From positions 100,115 through 164,114 of the forward strand of contig CAVXOE010000010.1 of NCBI GenBank assembly GCA_963763365.1: a stretch of 64,000 nt of DNA, in the 5' to 3' direction. Made by a program: the position numbers and the translations under genes. Origin of the DNA: VAZQ01 sp963763365. GTDB lineage: Bacteria; Pseudomonadota; Alphaproteobacteria; Rhizobiales; Xanthobacteraceae. Below the pieces are notes generated by a model. It was given only the letters and a program-made list of their open reading frames with translations. It was not told where the DNA came from and did no database searches. Positions 44,766 through 52,680 of this stretch are shown in pieces; positions within the stretch are counted from its first letter, which is position 1; each line of letters starts with the position of its first letter.

Positions 44766-45750
44766 GTGGCCGTGGCGCGCGTTTTCTCACTTTCACTTGT
44801 TGTCGTTCTCGCAGGCATTGCCGCGCTCGCGCACCCTCCCGCATTTGCGCAGGGCTATCCGGTGCGGCCGATCAAGATCATCGTGCCGCTGGCGGCAGGC
44901 GGGCTTGCCGACACGCTTGCCCGCATCGTGTCGCAGCGGCTGGCCGAGGCGTCCGGCCAGGCGGTGGTGGTGGAGAACCGGCCTGGTGGGGCGGGGGCGG
45001 TCGGCGCCGAGGCGGCCGCGCGCTCGCCGGCCGACGGCTACACGCTGTTCATGGGAAGTCTCGCGACCAATGCGGTGATCGCGCACCTGACCAAGCTTGC
45101 TTTCGATCCCAACAAGGACCTCGCTCCGGTCATCCATGTCGCGACGTTTCCGAATGTGCTGGTGGTTTATCCCGGCCTGCCGGTGAAATCGGTGCGCGAG
45201 CTCGTGGCTTACGCCAAGGCCAATCCCGGCAAGCTCAGCTACGCCTCGCAGGGAAATGCAGCTTCGGGGCACCTCGTCGGCGAGCAGTTCAAGCAGGTTG
45301 CCGGCATCGACATGGTGCATGTGCCGTATCGCGGTGCGGCGCCGGCGATCCAGGACCTGATCGCCGGTCATGTCCAGCTCATGTTCGACAGCGTGACCTT
45401 GCAGACCCCGCTGATCAACGACGGCAAGACCCGCGGCCTCGCGGTGCTGACGCCGCAGCGCGTCGACTCGATCCGCGAGGTGCCGACGATGGACGAGGCC
45501 GGCTTCCCGCAGATGCAGAGCGGCACCTGGTTCGGGCTGTTCGCCCCGGCCGGAACGCCCGACGCCGCGATCGCCTGGGTGAATGCCGAAACCCGCAAGG
45601 CGTTCGCCGCCGAAATCCGTGCGCCAGCGCTACCTCTCGCAGGGCACTCTGCTGCCGCTCGGCACTCCGGCCGAATTCGCCGCGCACATCGCCGCCGAGC
45701 AGCGGAAATGGGGCACGGTCATCCGCCAAGCAAACATTCGCCTGGAGTGA
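44766..45750 (+). pseudogene. Bug/TctC substrate-binding protein, C-terminal frameshift
   Basis: The signal peptide ends AHPPAFAQ. Then IKIIVPLAAGGLADTLAR, VVENRPGGAGAVGAEAAA and VHVPYRGAAPAIQDL are in frame. Near 45610 an extra base in an AAA run shifts the frame; the other frame gives the conserved ending RQRYLSQGTLLPLGTPAEFA and KWGTVIRQANIRLE with a stop at 45750. Repaired length is about 327 residues. Without repair the chain runs to 45767. The stop region is duplicated in tandem (45734-45767). Confidence 0.82.
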
Positions 45751-45767
45751 ACATTCGCCCGGAGTGA
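45734..45767 (+). repeat. Tandem 17-bp duplication over a stop codon
   Basis: ACATTCGCCTGGAGTGA (45734-45750) is followed directly by ACATTCGCCCGGAGTGA (45751-45767), differing in one base. The first copy contains the last codons and stop of the Bug gene; the second repeats them. Confidence 0.85.
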
Positions 45768-45890
45768 ACGCGTGGGTAGCGCCGCAGAGGTGCCATCACG
45801 CGGGAGGCGTTGCGGCCCTGTCGGATTTCCGCTTAGCTCATGCCGCCGGTGCCGCAGAGCATCGGCGATTTTCTTTGCCGGAGGTCCCGT

Positions 45891-46433
45891 ATGGACGTGG
45901 ATTTGGTCGCGGAGCCGGGCGCCAAGGATCTGCTCAAGGGTTCGAGCATCCTCCAGGCGATCAAGGCCGCCGGCGTCGAATACATCCTCTCGGTGCCCGA
46001 CATCACCACGAGCGGCGGCCTCCTGCGGCCCATTGCGCGTGATCCAAGTCTTAAGCTCGTCCGCGTCTGCAAGGAGGACGAGTGCATCGGCATCGCGTCG
46101 GGGCTCTCCTATAGCGACAAGCGCGCGCTCTGCCTGATCCAGCACACGGGCTTTCTCAACTCCATCAACGCCATCCGTGGCGTCGCGGTCGAATACGGCC
46201 AGCCGATCTGCATGATGGTCGGGCTGCTGCAGCACGATCCCGACACGACGCCGCGCAATTCGCCGCGCTACGGCGTGCGCATCGTAGAGCCGATCCTCGA
46301 CGCCATGGGCATCCCGCACCACTACATCGGCGAAGACAAGGACGTGGCGAAAATCCAGCCGGCGATCGAGCAGGCTTACGAGAAGTCCTTTCCCGTCGCA
46401 TTCCTGGTCGGCCGGAGGCCGTCGCTGTCATGA
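45891..46433 (+). CDS. ThDP-dependent decarboxylase, Pyr-domain subunit (sulfopyruvate/phosphonopyruvate decarboxylase alpha-like)
   Basis: This 180-residue subunit carries the pyrimidine-binding half of a ThDP enzyme. It has GSSILQAIKAAGVEYILSVPD, the activating Glu in VRVCKEDECIGIASGL and QHTGFLNSINAIRGVAVEY, all in the style of ComD and phosphonopyruvate decarboxylases split into two chains. It overlaps the beta-type gene by 4 bp. Substrate could be a 2-oxo acid with a sulfonate or phosphonate group, or another 2-oxo acid; nearby genes do not decide it. Confidence 0.8.
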   Translation: MDVDLVAEPGAKDLLKGSSILQAIKAAGVEYILSVPDITTSGGLLRPIARDPSLKLVRVCKEDECIGIASGLSYSDKRALCLIQHTGFLNSINAIRGVAVEYGQPICMMVGLLQHDPDTTPRNSPRYGVRIVEPILDAMGIPHHYIGEDKDVAKIQPAIEQAYEKSFPVAFLVGRRPSLS

Positions 46434-46997
46434 TGAAACGAGACGAGTGCTTCCGCATCCTCAAGCGGCACGTGACCGACGAGATCGTGGTCGCGACCTA
46501 CAGCTCGGCGGTCGACTGGCTCGAGCTCGGCGAGCGCACGTTCAACTATTTCTCGATCGGCGCGATGGGGCTCGACTCGCTCGCACGCGCTCGGCCTCGC
46601 GCTCGGGCGGCCCGACAAGCGCATCATCTGCCTGCAGGGCGACGGCAGCTTCCTGATGAATCTCGGCTGCCTCGTCACCATCGCGGCGGCGGCGCCGAAG
46701 AACCTCGTCCATCTCGTGGTGCAGAACGGCACCTACGAGGCGAACGGCGGCCATCCGATTCCCAACAACGATCACGTCGATTTCGCCGGCATGGCGCGCT
46801 CGGCCGGCTATGCGCACGCGCACGACTTTTCGCAGCTCGCCAATTTCGAGCAGCAGGCCGCGCATGTGCTCAAGCAGGAAGGCCCGGTGTTCGCCACCTT
46901 GCGGGTCGAGCCGACGAAGTCGCTGAACTACGACTATCCGAAGCTCTACGACCCGGAGCGGCGCAAGGCGCTGAAGGCCGCGCTGCGGGCGGGGTGA
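46430..46997 (+). pseudogene. ThDP-dependent decarboxylase, PP-domain subunit (ComE-like), frameshifted
   Basis: This is the pyrophosphate-binding half. The first frame gives MMKRDECFRILKRHVTDEIV and FNYFSIGAMGLDS. An extra C near 46577 breaks the frame, and the other frame continues with HALGLALGRPDKRIICLQG, the ThDP/Mg site GDGSFLMNLGCLVTIAAAAP and VQNGTYEANGGHP, ending KAALRAG at 46997. Repaired length is about 188 residues. With the preceding gene it would form the complete heteromeric decarboxylase. Confidence 0.8.
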
Positions 46998-47010
46998 GGG
47001 GGCGGCGCGT

Positions 47011-47040
47011 AGCCCGGGTGAAGCGAAGCGTAACCCGGGG
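47011..47040. repeat. Interspersed GTAGCCCGGGTGAAGCGAAGCGTAACCCGGG-type unit
   Basis: CCCGGGT and ACCCGGG arms enclose the GAAGCGAAGCG core, and the sequence continues with ACCCCGGATGAAG-like remnants to about 47074. Such units are scattered in many proteobacterial genomes. It marks the start of a roughly 990-bp stretch with little or no coding. Confidence 0.55.
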
Positions 47041-47267
47041 CCCTTGTGTTGCGTACGCGAAACCCCGGATGAAGCCATACACCGGATCGGTGAATTGTGT
47101 GGTGGACGAATCGAATCAATAGAAACAAGCGCTGTTGATGAAATGTGGCATCTGCATACAGTCATAAGCCGCGGATCAGTCAGCAGATAATCTTTGTTCT
47201 TGCGCCCCCCATGTTGCTCGTAGGATTCAAAGTCCGCCGCTAGACTAGCAACATTGACGGAGGGGGC

Positions 47268-47444
47268 ATGCCAGTAGTGATCAGTCTGATCTATGCTCTC
47301 GGGATATTCTTGTTCGGCTCGGGCTATTTTCTGCACGGTCTAACAGCGTTTAGTGAGTTCGGATATCTACCGAAGGCTCTTTCAGAGCAGTCCGGTACAA
47401 AGTCAGATCGTCGAAAGTGCGCCACGTGTGAGCGACGAAGCTGA
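47268..47444 (+). CDS. Small membrane protein, hypothetical
   Basis: A 58-codon frame starts with ATG after GGAGGGGGC, a strong ribosome binding site. Residues 3-26 are hydrophobic (ISLIYALGIFLFGSGYFLHG), so it would be a single-pass membrane peptide. The frame then becomes polar and ends at 47444. From about 47353 the next frame (ending 47550) reads a helical, charged sequence with EAEAMYVEFARVMDLQYGLAVLRREIG; one indel could join both into a protein of about 94 residues. AT content is higher than in neighbours, suggesting foreign origin. No family recognised. Confidence 0.4.
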   Translation: MPVVISLIYALGIFLFGSGYFLHGLTAFSEFGYLPKALSEQSGTKSDRRKCATCERRS

Positions 47445-47555
47445 GGCGATGTATGTGGAATTTGCGCGGGTGATGGACTTGCAGTATGGGCTAGCTGTTC
47501 TAAGGCGCGAGATCGGAAAATTGCCCTCTCTCCCGAATGAAGGACATTGAAGCGC

Positions 47556-47650
47556 AAGGGTGGGTTAGCGCCAAAGGCGCGTAACCCGCCGGCCGAATGC
47601 GCCGCAAGTCCAATGGTGGGTTTACGGCGCTTCGCGCCTGACCCACCCTT
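47556..47650. repeat. Palindromic interspersed repeat AAGGGTGGGTTAGCGCC...ACCCACCCTT
   Basis: The outer arms AAGGGTGGGT and ACCCACCCTT are perfect complements. Inside are GTTAGCGCCAAAGGCGCGTAAC and a mirrored TTTACGGCGCTTCGCGCCTG element. This is a typical dispersed intergenic repeat of the GGTGGGTTAGC family. Confidence 0.75.
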
Positions 47651-47854
47651 GCTACGAGCTATTATCTAAAAAACTGAATTGCCAAGTCTGCGTTTTGATG
47701 GCGTGGGGGTTTCTGCGTGGCGTCGGACGATAGTTCGAAAAGTGAAAACCGTCCCTGCTACGCCAGCAAGTAATAGAACGATTGCGAGTACGAGAGCGAG
47801 GTACGAAAAAGTCATGACTTGAGCGCCAAAATCGCCGATATCCTACGTTCGAAT

Positions 47855-47932
47855 GGGTGAGGGGGCCCGGCCCCCTCGCCCAACTGAATATGTGGACCCG
47901 TCAGTGTAGCCCTCTCCCGCAAGGGGAGAGGG
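47855..47932. repeat. Palindromic repeat related to the unit at 494-608
   Basis: GGTGAGGGGGCCCGGCCCCCTCGCC folds on itself and is followed by CCCTCTCCCGCAAGGGGAGAGGG, another hairpin. The same arms occur in the unit near the left end of the window. It precedes the end of the response-regulator gene. Confidence 0.7.
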
Positions 47933-47990
47933 CGCAGCCACTCCGGCCGCGATTTGCGGCGAGCCGTATCGTGCTGCCGGCGCACTCACA

Positions 47991-48716
47991 TCAACTCACC
48001 GCCACAGGCACTGGCGTCGCCGGTTCGGGCAGCGCCAGGCGGTAGCCGACACCGAGCTCGGTCAACAGGATGCGCGGCTGCGTCGGATCGACCTCGATCT
48101 TCTGCCGCAGCTTGCGCACGAAGATGCGCAGATAGTGCGTGTCGTGCAGGTGCGGCGAGCCCCATACCTCCTTCAGCAGGAACTGGTGCGTCACCACGTT
48201 GCCGGCGTGCTGGGCGAGCAACTGCAGCAGCCGGTATTCCTTCGGCGTCAAGGTCACGCGCGAACCGTTGACGGTGACGATGCGCGCCGGCAGGTCGATC
48301 GCCAGCGGTCCCACCCGGACGACGGGCTCGCCCGAGGAGGCGCGCACCTGGCGGCGCATCGCGGCGTGCGCGCGCGCCAAGAGTTCGGCCATGCCGAACG
48401 GCTTCACCACATAGTCGTCGGCGCCCGCTTCGAGCAAACGCACCTTCTCGGCTTCGTTCGAGCGCACGGACAGCACGATCAGCGGCACGCTCGACCACGC
48501 CCGCAGGCGGTCGAGCACCTCCGAGCCGTCCATGTCGGGCAGTCCGAGATCGAGGATGACGAGATCCGGCGGCTTGAGCGTCGCCCAGCGCAGCGCATCG
48601 CCGCCCGTCTCGGCATCCTGCACGACAAATCCGTCGAGTTCGAGTCCGGCGCGCAGGAAGCGCCGAATCTGAACCTCGTCGTCGACGACAAGCACCAGCG
48701 GAGACTCTTCAGTCAT
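47991..48716 (-). CDS. OmpR/KdpE-family response regulator
   Basis: This 241-residue protein has a receiver domain with LVLVVDDEVQIRRFLR, the phosphoacceptor Asp in VILDLGLPDMDG (about residue 57), and VLSVRSNEAEK and DDYVVKPFG. A winged-helix DNA-binding domain follows (LTPKEYRLLQLLAQHAGNVV, HYLRIFVRKLRQKIE). The sequence style, including GDALRWATLKPPDLVILDLG, is nearest KdpE. The start overlaps the kinase stop by 8 bp. No kdpFABC potassium pump genes are within the window, so the target may differ. Confidence 0.9.
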   Translation of the reverse strand: MTEESPLVLVVDDEVQIRRFLRAGLELDGFVVQDAETGGDALRWATLKPPDLVILDLGLPDMDGSEVLDRLRAWSSVPLIVLSVRSNEAEKVRLLEAGADDYVVKPFGMAELLARAHAAMRRQVRASSGEPVVRVGPLAIDLPARIVTVNGSRVTLTPKEYRLLQLLAQHAGNVVTHQFLLKEVWGSPHLHDTHYLRIFVRKLRQKIEVDPTQPRILLTELGVGYRLALPEPATPVPVAVS

Positions 48717-50240
48717 CAGGATCGACCTCGGGTTGAATGGCAGGGCCCGCGAACGGCAAGAAGATCGACATGGTCGTGCCCTGGTCCTCTCCGGAGCTGA
48801 CCGCTTCGATCCTGCCGCCGTTGGCGGAGACGAAGGCCTTGGCAATCCAGAGTCCAAGGCCGGAACCCGATGTGGTCGCCACATGGCGCGCCCCACGGAA
48901 GAAACGCTCGCCGAGCTGAGCCTTCTCTTCCGCCGTCAATCCCACACCGGTATCGCTCACCGAAAGTATCACATCATGTCCGTTGCGTTTGGCTGCGATC
49001 TTGATCGGGGAACGCGCCGGCGAATATTTCGCCGCGTTGTCCACGATCTGCAAGAACGCCTGTTCGACGAGGATGGCATCGACATAGATCAACGGCAGAT
49101 TCGAGTCCATGTCGAACGCGATCTGGTGGCAGGCGAGCCGCCGCCGCCGGCGCTCCAGCGCCGAGTTCACAATATCTTGAGGTTCGATCCACTCCTGCCG
49201 CGGCCTGATCTGCGCGAGGCTGATGCGGGTGGCGTCGAGGAGATTCTGGATGTCGTTGTTGAGCCGCTCGGACTCGTCGCGCACCACGCTGGCGAGCGCG
49301 GTCAGCCGCTCGTCCTTGGCGATGACCGGCGACTGGCTCAGCACCGTGGCGGCGCCGAGAATCGAGGCGAGCGGCGTGCGCAGTTCGTGGCTGACCGAAC
49401 CGATCAGCGCTTCGCGCAGCAACTCGGTCTCGGAGCGCATCTTGGCGTCGTTGATCGCGCGGGCGACGTCGAGACGCTCGAGCGTGGCGGCGGCATCGGA
49501 CAACAGATCGTCGACCCGCTGGCGCACATCGGCGACGGCGTTCGCCGGCACGCTGCCAAGGTCGATCGCGATGATCGCCGACGTCCGGGTTCTTCTCCGA
49601 CACGCGCCGGACCAGCCAGATGTTGCCGGTGTGATCGGCCACCGTGGAGCCGGGATTGGAGCCGGCCTGCAGCGCCGCGATCTCGGCGCGCACGCGTTCG
49701 GGCACGGCTTTCTCTTCCGGGGTTTCGTCGTTGTGGCGAATTCCGGCCGGGCCGAACAACACCACCTTGCGCCGTACGAGGTTGGCGAGGTGGTACTCGA
49801 TCGCGAGATAGATCTCTTCGGCCGAGTGAGCGCCGGCGAGCTGGCGCGAAAATGCGTAGAGATCGCTCATCTCGAACTCGCGCTTGCGGGCGAGCTCGGT
49901 CTGCCGCTTCATCGAGTTGGCGAGGTGGCTCGTCACCACCGCCACCACCATGAAGAGGACGAGGTTGAGGATCTCGTTCGGCCGCGAGATGTAGAAGCTG
50001 TAGAACGGCGAGAAGAACAGGTATCCCGACCACAGCACCCCCGCGACCGCGGCGACCAGCGCCGGGATCAAGCCCGAGATGCCACCCCGCCAGCAGCACG
50101 GGCAGAAGATAGATGACCGATCCGCGGCGGACGTCGAGGGTATGGATCAGGACGTAGGCGATGACGGTGGTCGCGGCGACCAGCACCAGCGCAATGGCGA
50201 TGCCGCGCAATTCACGCTGAATCCCTTCGATCCTGACCAC
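48709..50240 (-). pseudogene. KdpD-like sensor histidine kinase (short form), two frame breaks
   Basis: Pieces in three frames join into one kinase of about 510 residues. The N-terminal part has membrane segments (IALVLVAATTVIAYVLIHTL, then IPALVAAVAGVLWSGYLFF) of the DUF4118 type. A GAF-like region follows (MSDLYAFSRQLAGAHSAEE). HisKA has SVSHELRTPLASILG and the ATPase domain has VDNAAKYSPA, SDTGVGLT and GSGLGLWIAKAF. Breaks: an extra base in the CCCC run at 50085-50088 and one near 49588. The large N-terminal KdpD domain that binds c-di-AMP/USP is absent, so this is the truncated form. Confidence 0.82.
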
Positions 50241-50278
50241 CGGACAGCCCTTCGTCGCGGCCCGCGGCCTGGGCAGGC

Positions 50279-50314
50279 CTTGGGCTTGCCGAGGATCTTG
50301 GGCTTGCCGAGGAT
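50279..50314. repeat. Two tandem 18-bp repeats CTTGGGCTTGCCGAGGAT
   Basis: Two perfect adjacent copies (50279-50296 and 50297-50314) lie 40 bp upstream of the kinase gene start. A degenerate relative (CTGGGCAGGCC) precedes them. They could be a direct-repeat operator or replication slippage. Confidence 0.85.
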
Positions 50315-50468
50315 ATAGTATGGCCCCGGCGGCCGGTCATCCCCGTCCCACCGGGCAAAGGCCCGCGGGCCGCATGGGCAGCTGGAATCCATCGGCGCGC
50401 GGTCCCTTGCCTATTCGCGCACGGGCAATATCCTCCGGCGCAAAAGCAGCAAACGACGAGGAAACGCG

Positions 50469-50918
50469 ATGTCCAGTGCCGAGCCACGGCCTCTCTTTCC
50501 GGTTCTCAAGCCGTTTTACGATGTTGCGATCCCGTGGGCCTGGCCAATCGTGCGGTTTGCGGTTGGCTGGAATCTCGCCGTGCATGGCTGGGGCAAGGTC
50601 GTGCGCGGCATGGCCGGGCAGGCCGAAACCCTCGCCCGGTCGGGCTTCGATGGCGGCATACCGCTATCGGTCTTCCTGACCGTCGTCGAGCTGGGCGGCG
50701 GCATCTGCATCGCGCTCGGCCTGTTCACCCGCTTCTGGGCCGCGGCGATCGCGATCGAGATGGGCGTGCTGACGTTCTATCTCTATTGGGGGAACGGGTT
50801 CTCGTGGCTCAACCGCGGCTACGAATACACCCTGATGTGGGGGCTCGTGGCCTTCGCCATCGCGCTGCGCGGCGGCGGGCCGTATTCGCTCGACCGCGCG
50901 CTCGGGCGCGAGCTTTAG
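50469..50918 (+). CDS. DoxX family membrane protein
   Basis: This 149-residue four-helix membrane protein has WPIVRFAVGWNLAVHGWGKV in the first segment, VVELGGGICIALGLFTRFWAA in the second/third and YEYTLMWGLVAFAIALRGGGPYSLD at the C-terminus, all typical of DoxX. Family members are linked to redox stress or to quinone-dependent oxidations. The ATG at 50469 follows GAGGAAACGCG. The next gene is 55 bp downstream on the same strand. Confidence 0.85.
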   Translation: MSSAEPRPLFPVLKPFYDVAIPWAWPIVRFAVGWNLAVHGWGKVVRGMAGQAETLARSGFDGGIPLSVFLTVVELGGGICIALGLFTRFWAAAIAIEMGVLTFYLYWGNGFSWLNRGYEYTLMWGLVAFAIALRGGGPYSLDRALGREL

Positions 50919-50973
50919 GCTCTCGCGTACAAGAAGAACCAACCGTCACCGCCACAAGCCCAGGGAGGGCGCC

Positions 50974-52017
50974 ATGCATCGCACCAATCTCACCGCCGCA
51001 ATGCTGTCGATCGGCTTGCTGCTCGCAACAGGAGGAACCTCGATGGCGGGCTCGCTCGGCGGACCGTTGGAGCTGCAGGACGAGGGCAGCTTCTTCGTCA
51101 ACGGCCGGCAGACCTCATCGAGCCATCCCGGCACGCCGATTGTCGGCCCGTCGGTGGCCGGCACCATCACGGTCAACCAGATGTACGTGCAGTACCGCAT
51201 CCCGAAGACGATCACCGGACCGGCGATCGTCATGGTGCACGGCTCCGGCCACACCGGCGCGACCTACGAGACCACGCCGGACGGGCGCGAAGGCTGGGCC
51301 ACCTATTTTGCCCGCAAGGGCTTCCCGGTCTATGTCGTCGATCACGCCGGCCGCGGCCGCTCGGGCTTCGATCCGACCGTCTTCAACCGCACGCGCGCGG
51401 GCGAGGCCGACGCCAAGGCGCTGCCCGACATCCAGATCGCGCCGCGCGAGCGCGCCTGGTACTTCTTCCGCATCGGCAAGACGTATCCGACGCCCTATCC
51501 GGGCTCGCAGTTCCCGGTCGAGGTCTTCGACCAGTACACCTCGCAACTCGTGCCCAACACCGAGGCGACGCTGCCGGGCGCCGGCGCCAATACCGTCACC
51601 GCGCTCGGCGCGCTGCTCGACAAGATCGGCCCGGCCATCGTCATGGTGCACTCGCAATCGGGTGCCTACGGCATGAACCTCGTGCGCACGAAGGCGATCA
51701 AGATGCGCGCGCTGATCAACGTCGAGGGCAACTGCGCGCCGGTGACCGGAGAAGAGGTCACCAAGATTTTCTCCCGCGTGCCGCTGCTCTCGGTCTGGGG
51801 CGACAACAGCGAGGGCGCGGTCGGCCCGAACGGCGACGAGCGCCGCAACGGCTGCGTCGCGACGGTCGACGCCCTCAAGGCGGTGGGCGGCACTGGCAAG
51901 TTTCTGCTGCTGCCGGCGGTGGGCCAGAAGGGCAACAGCCACATGCTGATGTTGGACAAGAACAACCTGCAGATCGCCGACCTGGTGATCGGCTGGATCA
52001 ACGAGACGCTGAAGTGA
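50974..52017 (+). CDS. Exported alpha/beta hydrolase (esterase-like)
   Basis: A 347-residue protein with signal peptide (AMLSIGLLLATGGTSMAGS). The fold has PAIVMVHGSGHTG (oxyanion loop), VYVVDHAGRGRSGFDPT, the nucleophile in IVMVHSQSGAYGMN (Ser about residue 229) and a late His in KGNSHMLMLDKNN. The likely acid is in LSVWGDNSE. Family members are bacterial esterases of unknown natural substrate. It ends about 200 bp before tRNA-Ser and is the last gene before the mobile region. Confidence 0.85.
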   Translation: MHRTNLTAAMLSIGLLLATGGTSMAGSLGGPLELQDEGSFFVNGRQTSSSHPGTPIVGPSVAGTITVNQMYVQYRIPKTITGPAIVMVHGSGHTGATYETTPDGREGWATYFARKGFPVYVVDHAGRGRSGFDPTVFNRTRAGEADAKALPDIQIAPRERAWYFFRIGKTYPTPYPGSQFPVEVFDQYTSQLVPNTEATLPGAGANTVTALGALLDKIGPAIVMVHSQSGAYGMNLVRTKAIKMRALINVEGNCAPVTGEEVTKIFSRVPLLSVWGDNSEGAVGPNGDERRNGCVATVDALKAVGGTGKFLLLPAVGQKGNSHMLMLDKNNLQIADLVIGWINETLK

Positions 52018-52218
52018 GACGCGCGGCGGGGCGCCGGTCCCCGCGCCGCCGAAGTTTATCCGCGCGTTTGCTCCAGAAATGGAGGGTTCCCGCGGGCCGC
52101 GAGCTTCCATAGCGACGATTGAGCGCCCGGTGGGCCGGCCGCCAACCCTTGTCTCGGCTCATGCTGTTGGATACATAGCGGGCGACCGTCAGGGTGCTTC
52201 GCGCCCCTTCGCGGCCAC

Positions 52219-52308
52219 GGAGAGGTGGCTGAGTGGTTGAAAGCACCGCACTCGAAATGCGGCGTACGGGTAACCGTATCGGGGGTTCGAATCCCTCCCT
52301 CTCCGCCA
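52219..52308 (+). tRNA. tRNA-Ser (anticodon CGA)
   Basis: The acceptor GGAGAGG pairs with CCTCTCC, discriminator G, encoded CCA at 52306-52308. The anticodon loop CTCGAAA gives CGA (reads UCG). The long variable arm and GGTTCGAATCC T-loop confirm class II tRNA-Ser. Its 3' end is the left boundary of the helicase island, and a diverged copy of that end recurs at 58308. Confidence 0.96.
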
Positions 52309-52494
52309 TGAACTAAGTATCTGATATATCTTATGTTTCTGTCACTTTCGCCTTGCGAATTCCTCCGCTAGTTCCGGGACTTTGCGCGAGTCTGGCGACG
52401 GCGGTTTTCACGCAGAGACGAATTCGCGCGACATTTGCCGCGGTCGCGGCGCACGAGTCTCGTTCGCACAATTTGGTGGTACGGCAGTCTCTTG
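52284..52494 (+). repeat. Left copy of island-flanking direct repeat (attachment-site-like)
   Basis: It begins inside the T-arm of tRNA-Ser and runs about 165 bp past CCA. The first 46 bp (to CTGATATAT at 52329) match the copy at 58308-58353 in 43 positions. Further shared blocks include GCGAATTCCTCCG, GAGACGAATTCG, GCGACATTTGCCGC and GGTGGTACGGCAGTCTCT (ending about 52491). The remaining 190 bp before the next gene hold no recognisable feature. Confidence 0.85.
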
Positions 52495-52680
52495 CCGAGT
52501 GGGCGCATTTTTGGTGGGCGAGCCGCACGTGCGAACGAGAGAGTAGGCATCACCGGGACGAGGGTATGGCGTCCCCACCAACATCGTAGCGGGCCGCTGC
52601 AGGTACGAGCACTTCCGGTTGGTTTGCTCCCGCACGAGTTATTAGTGCATTCTCTGCAGTGAATAGAGGCGTGAGAGCCC

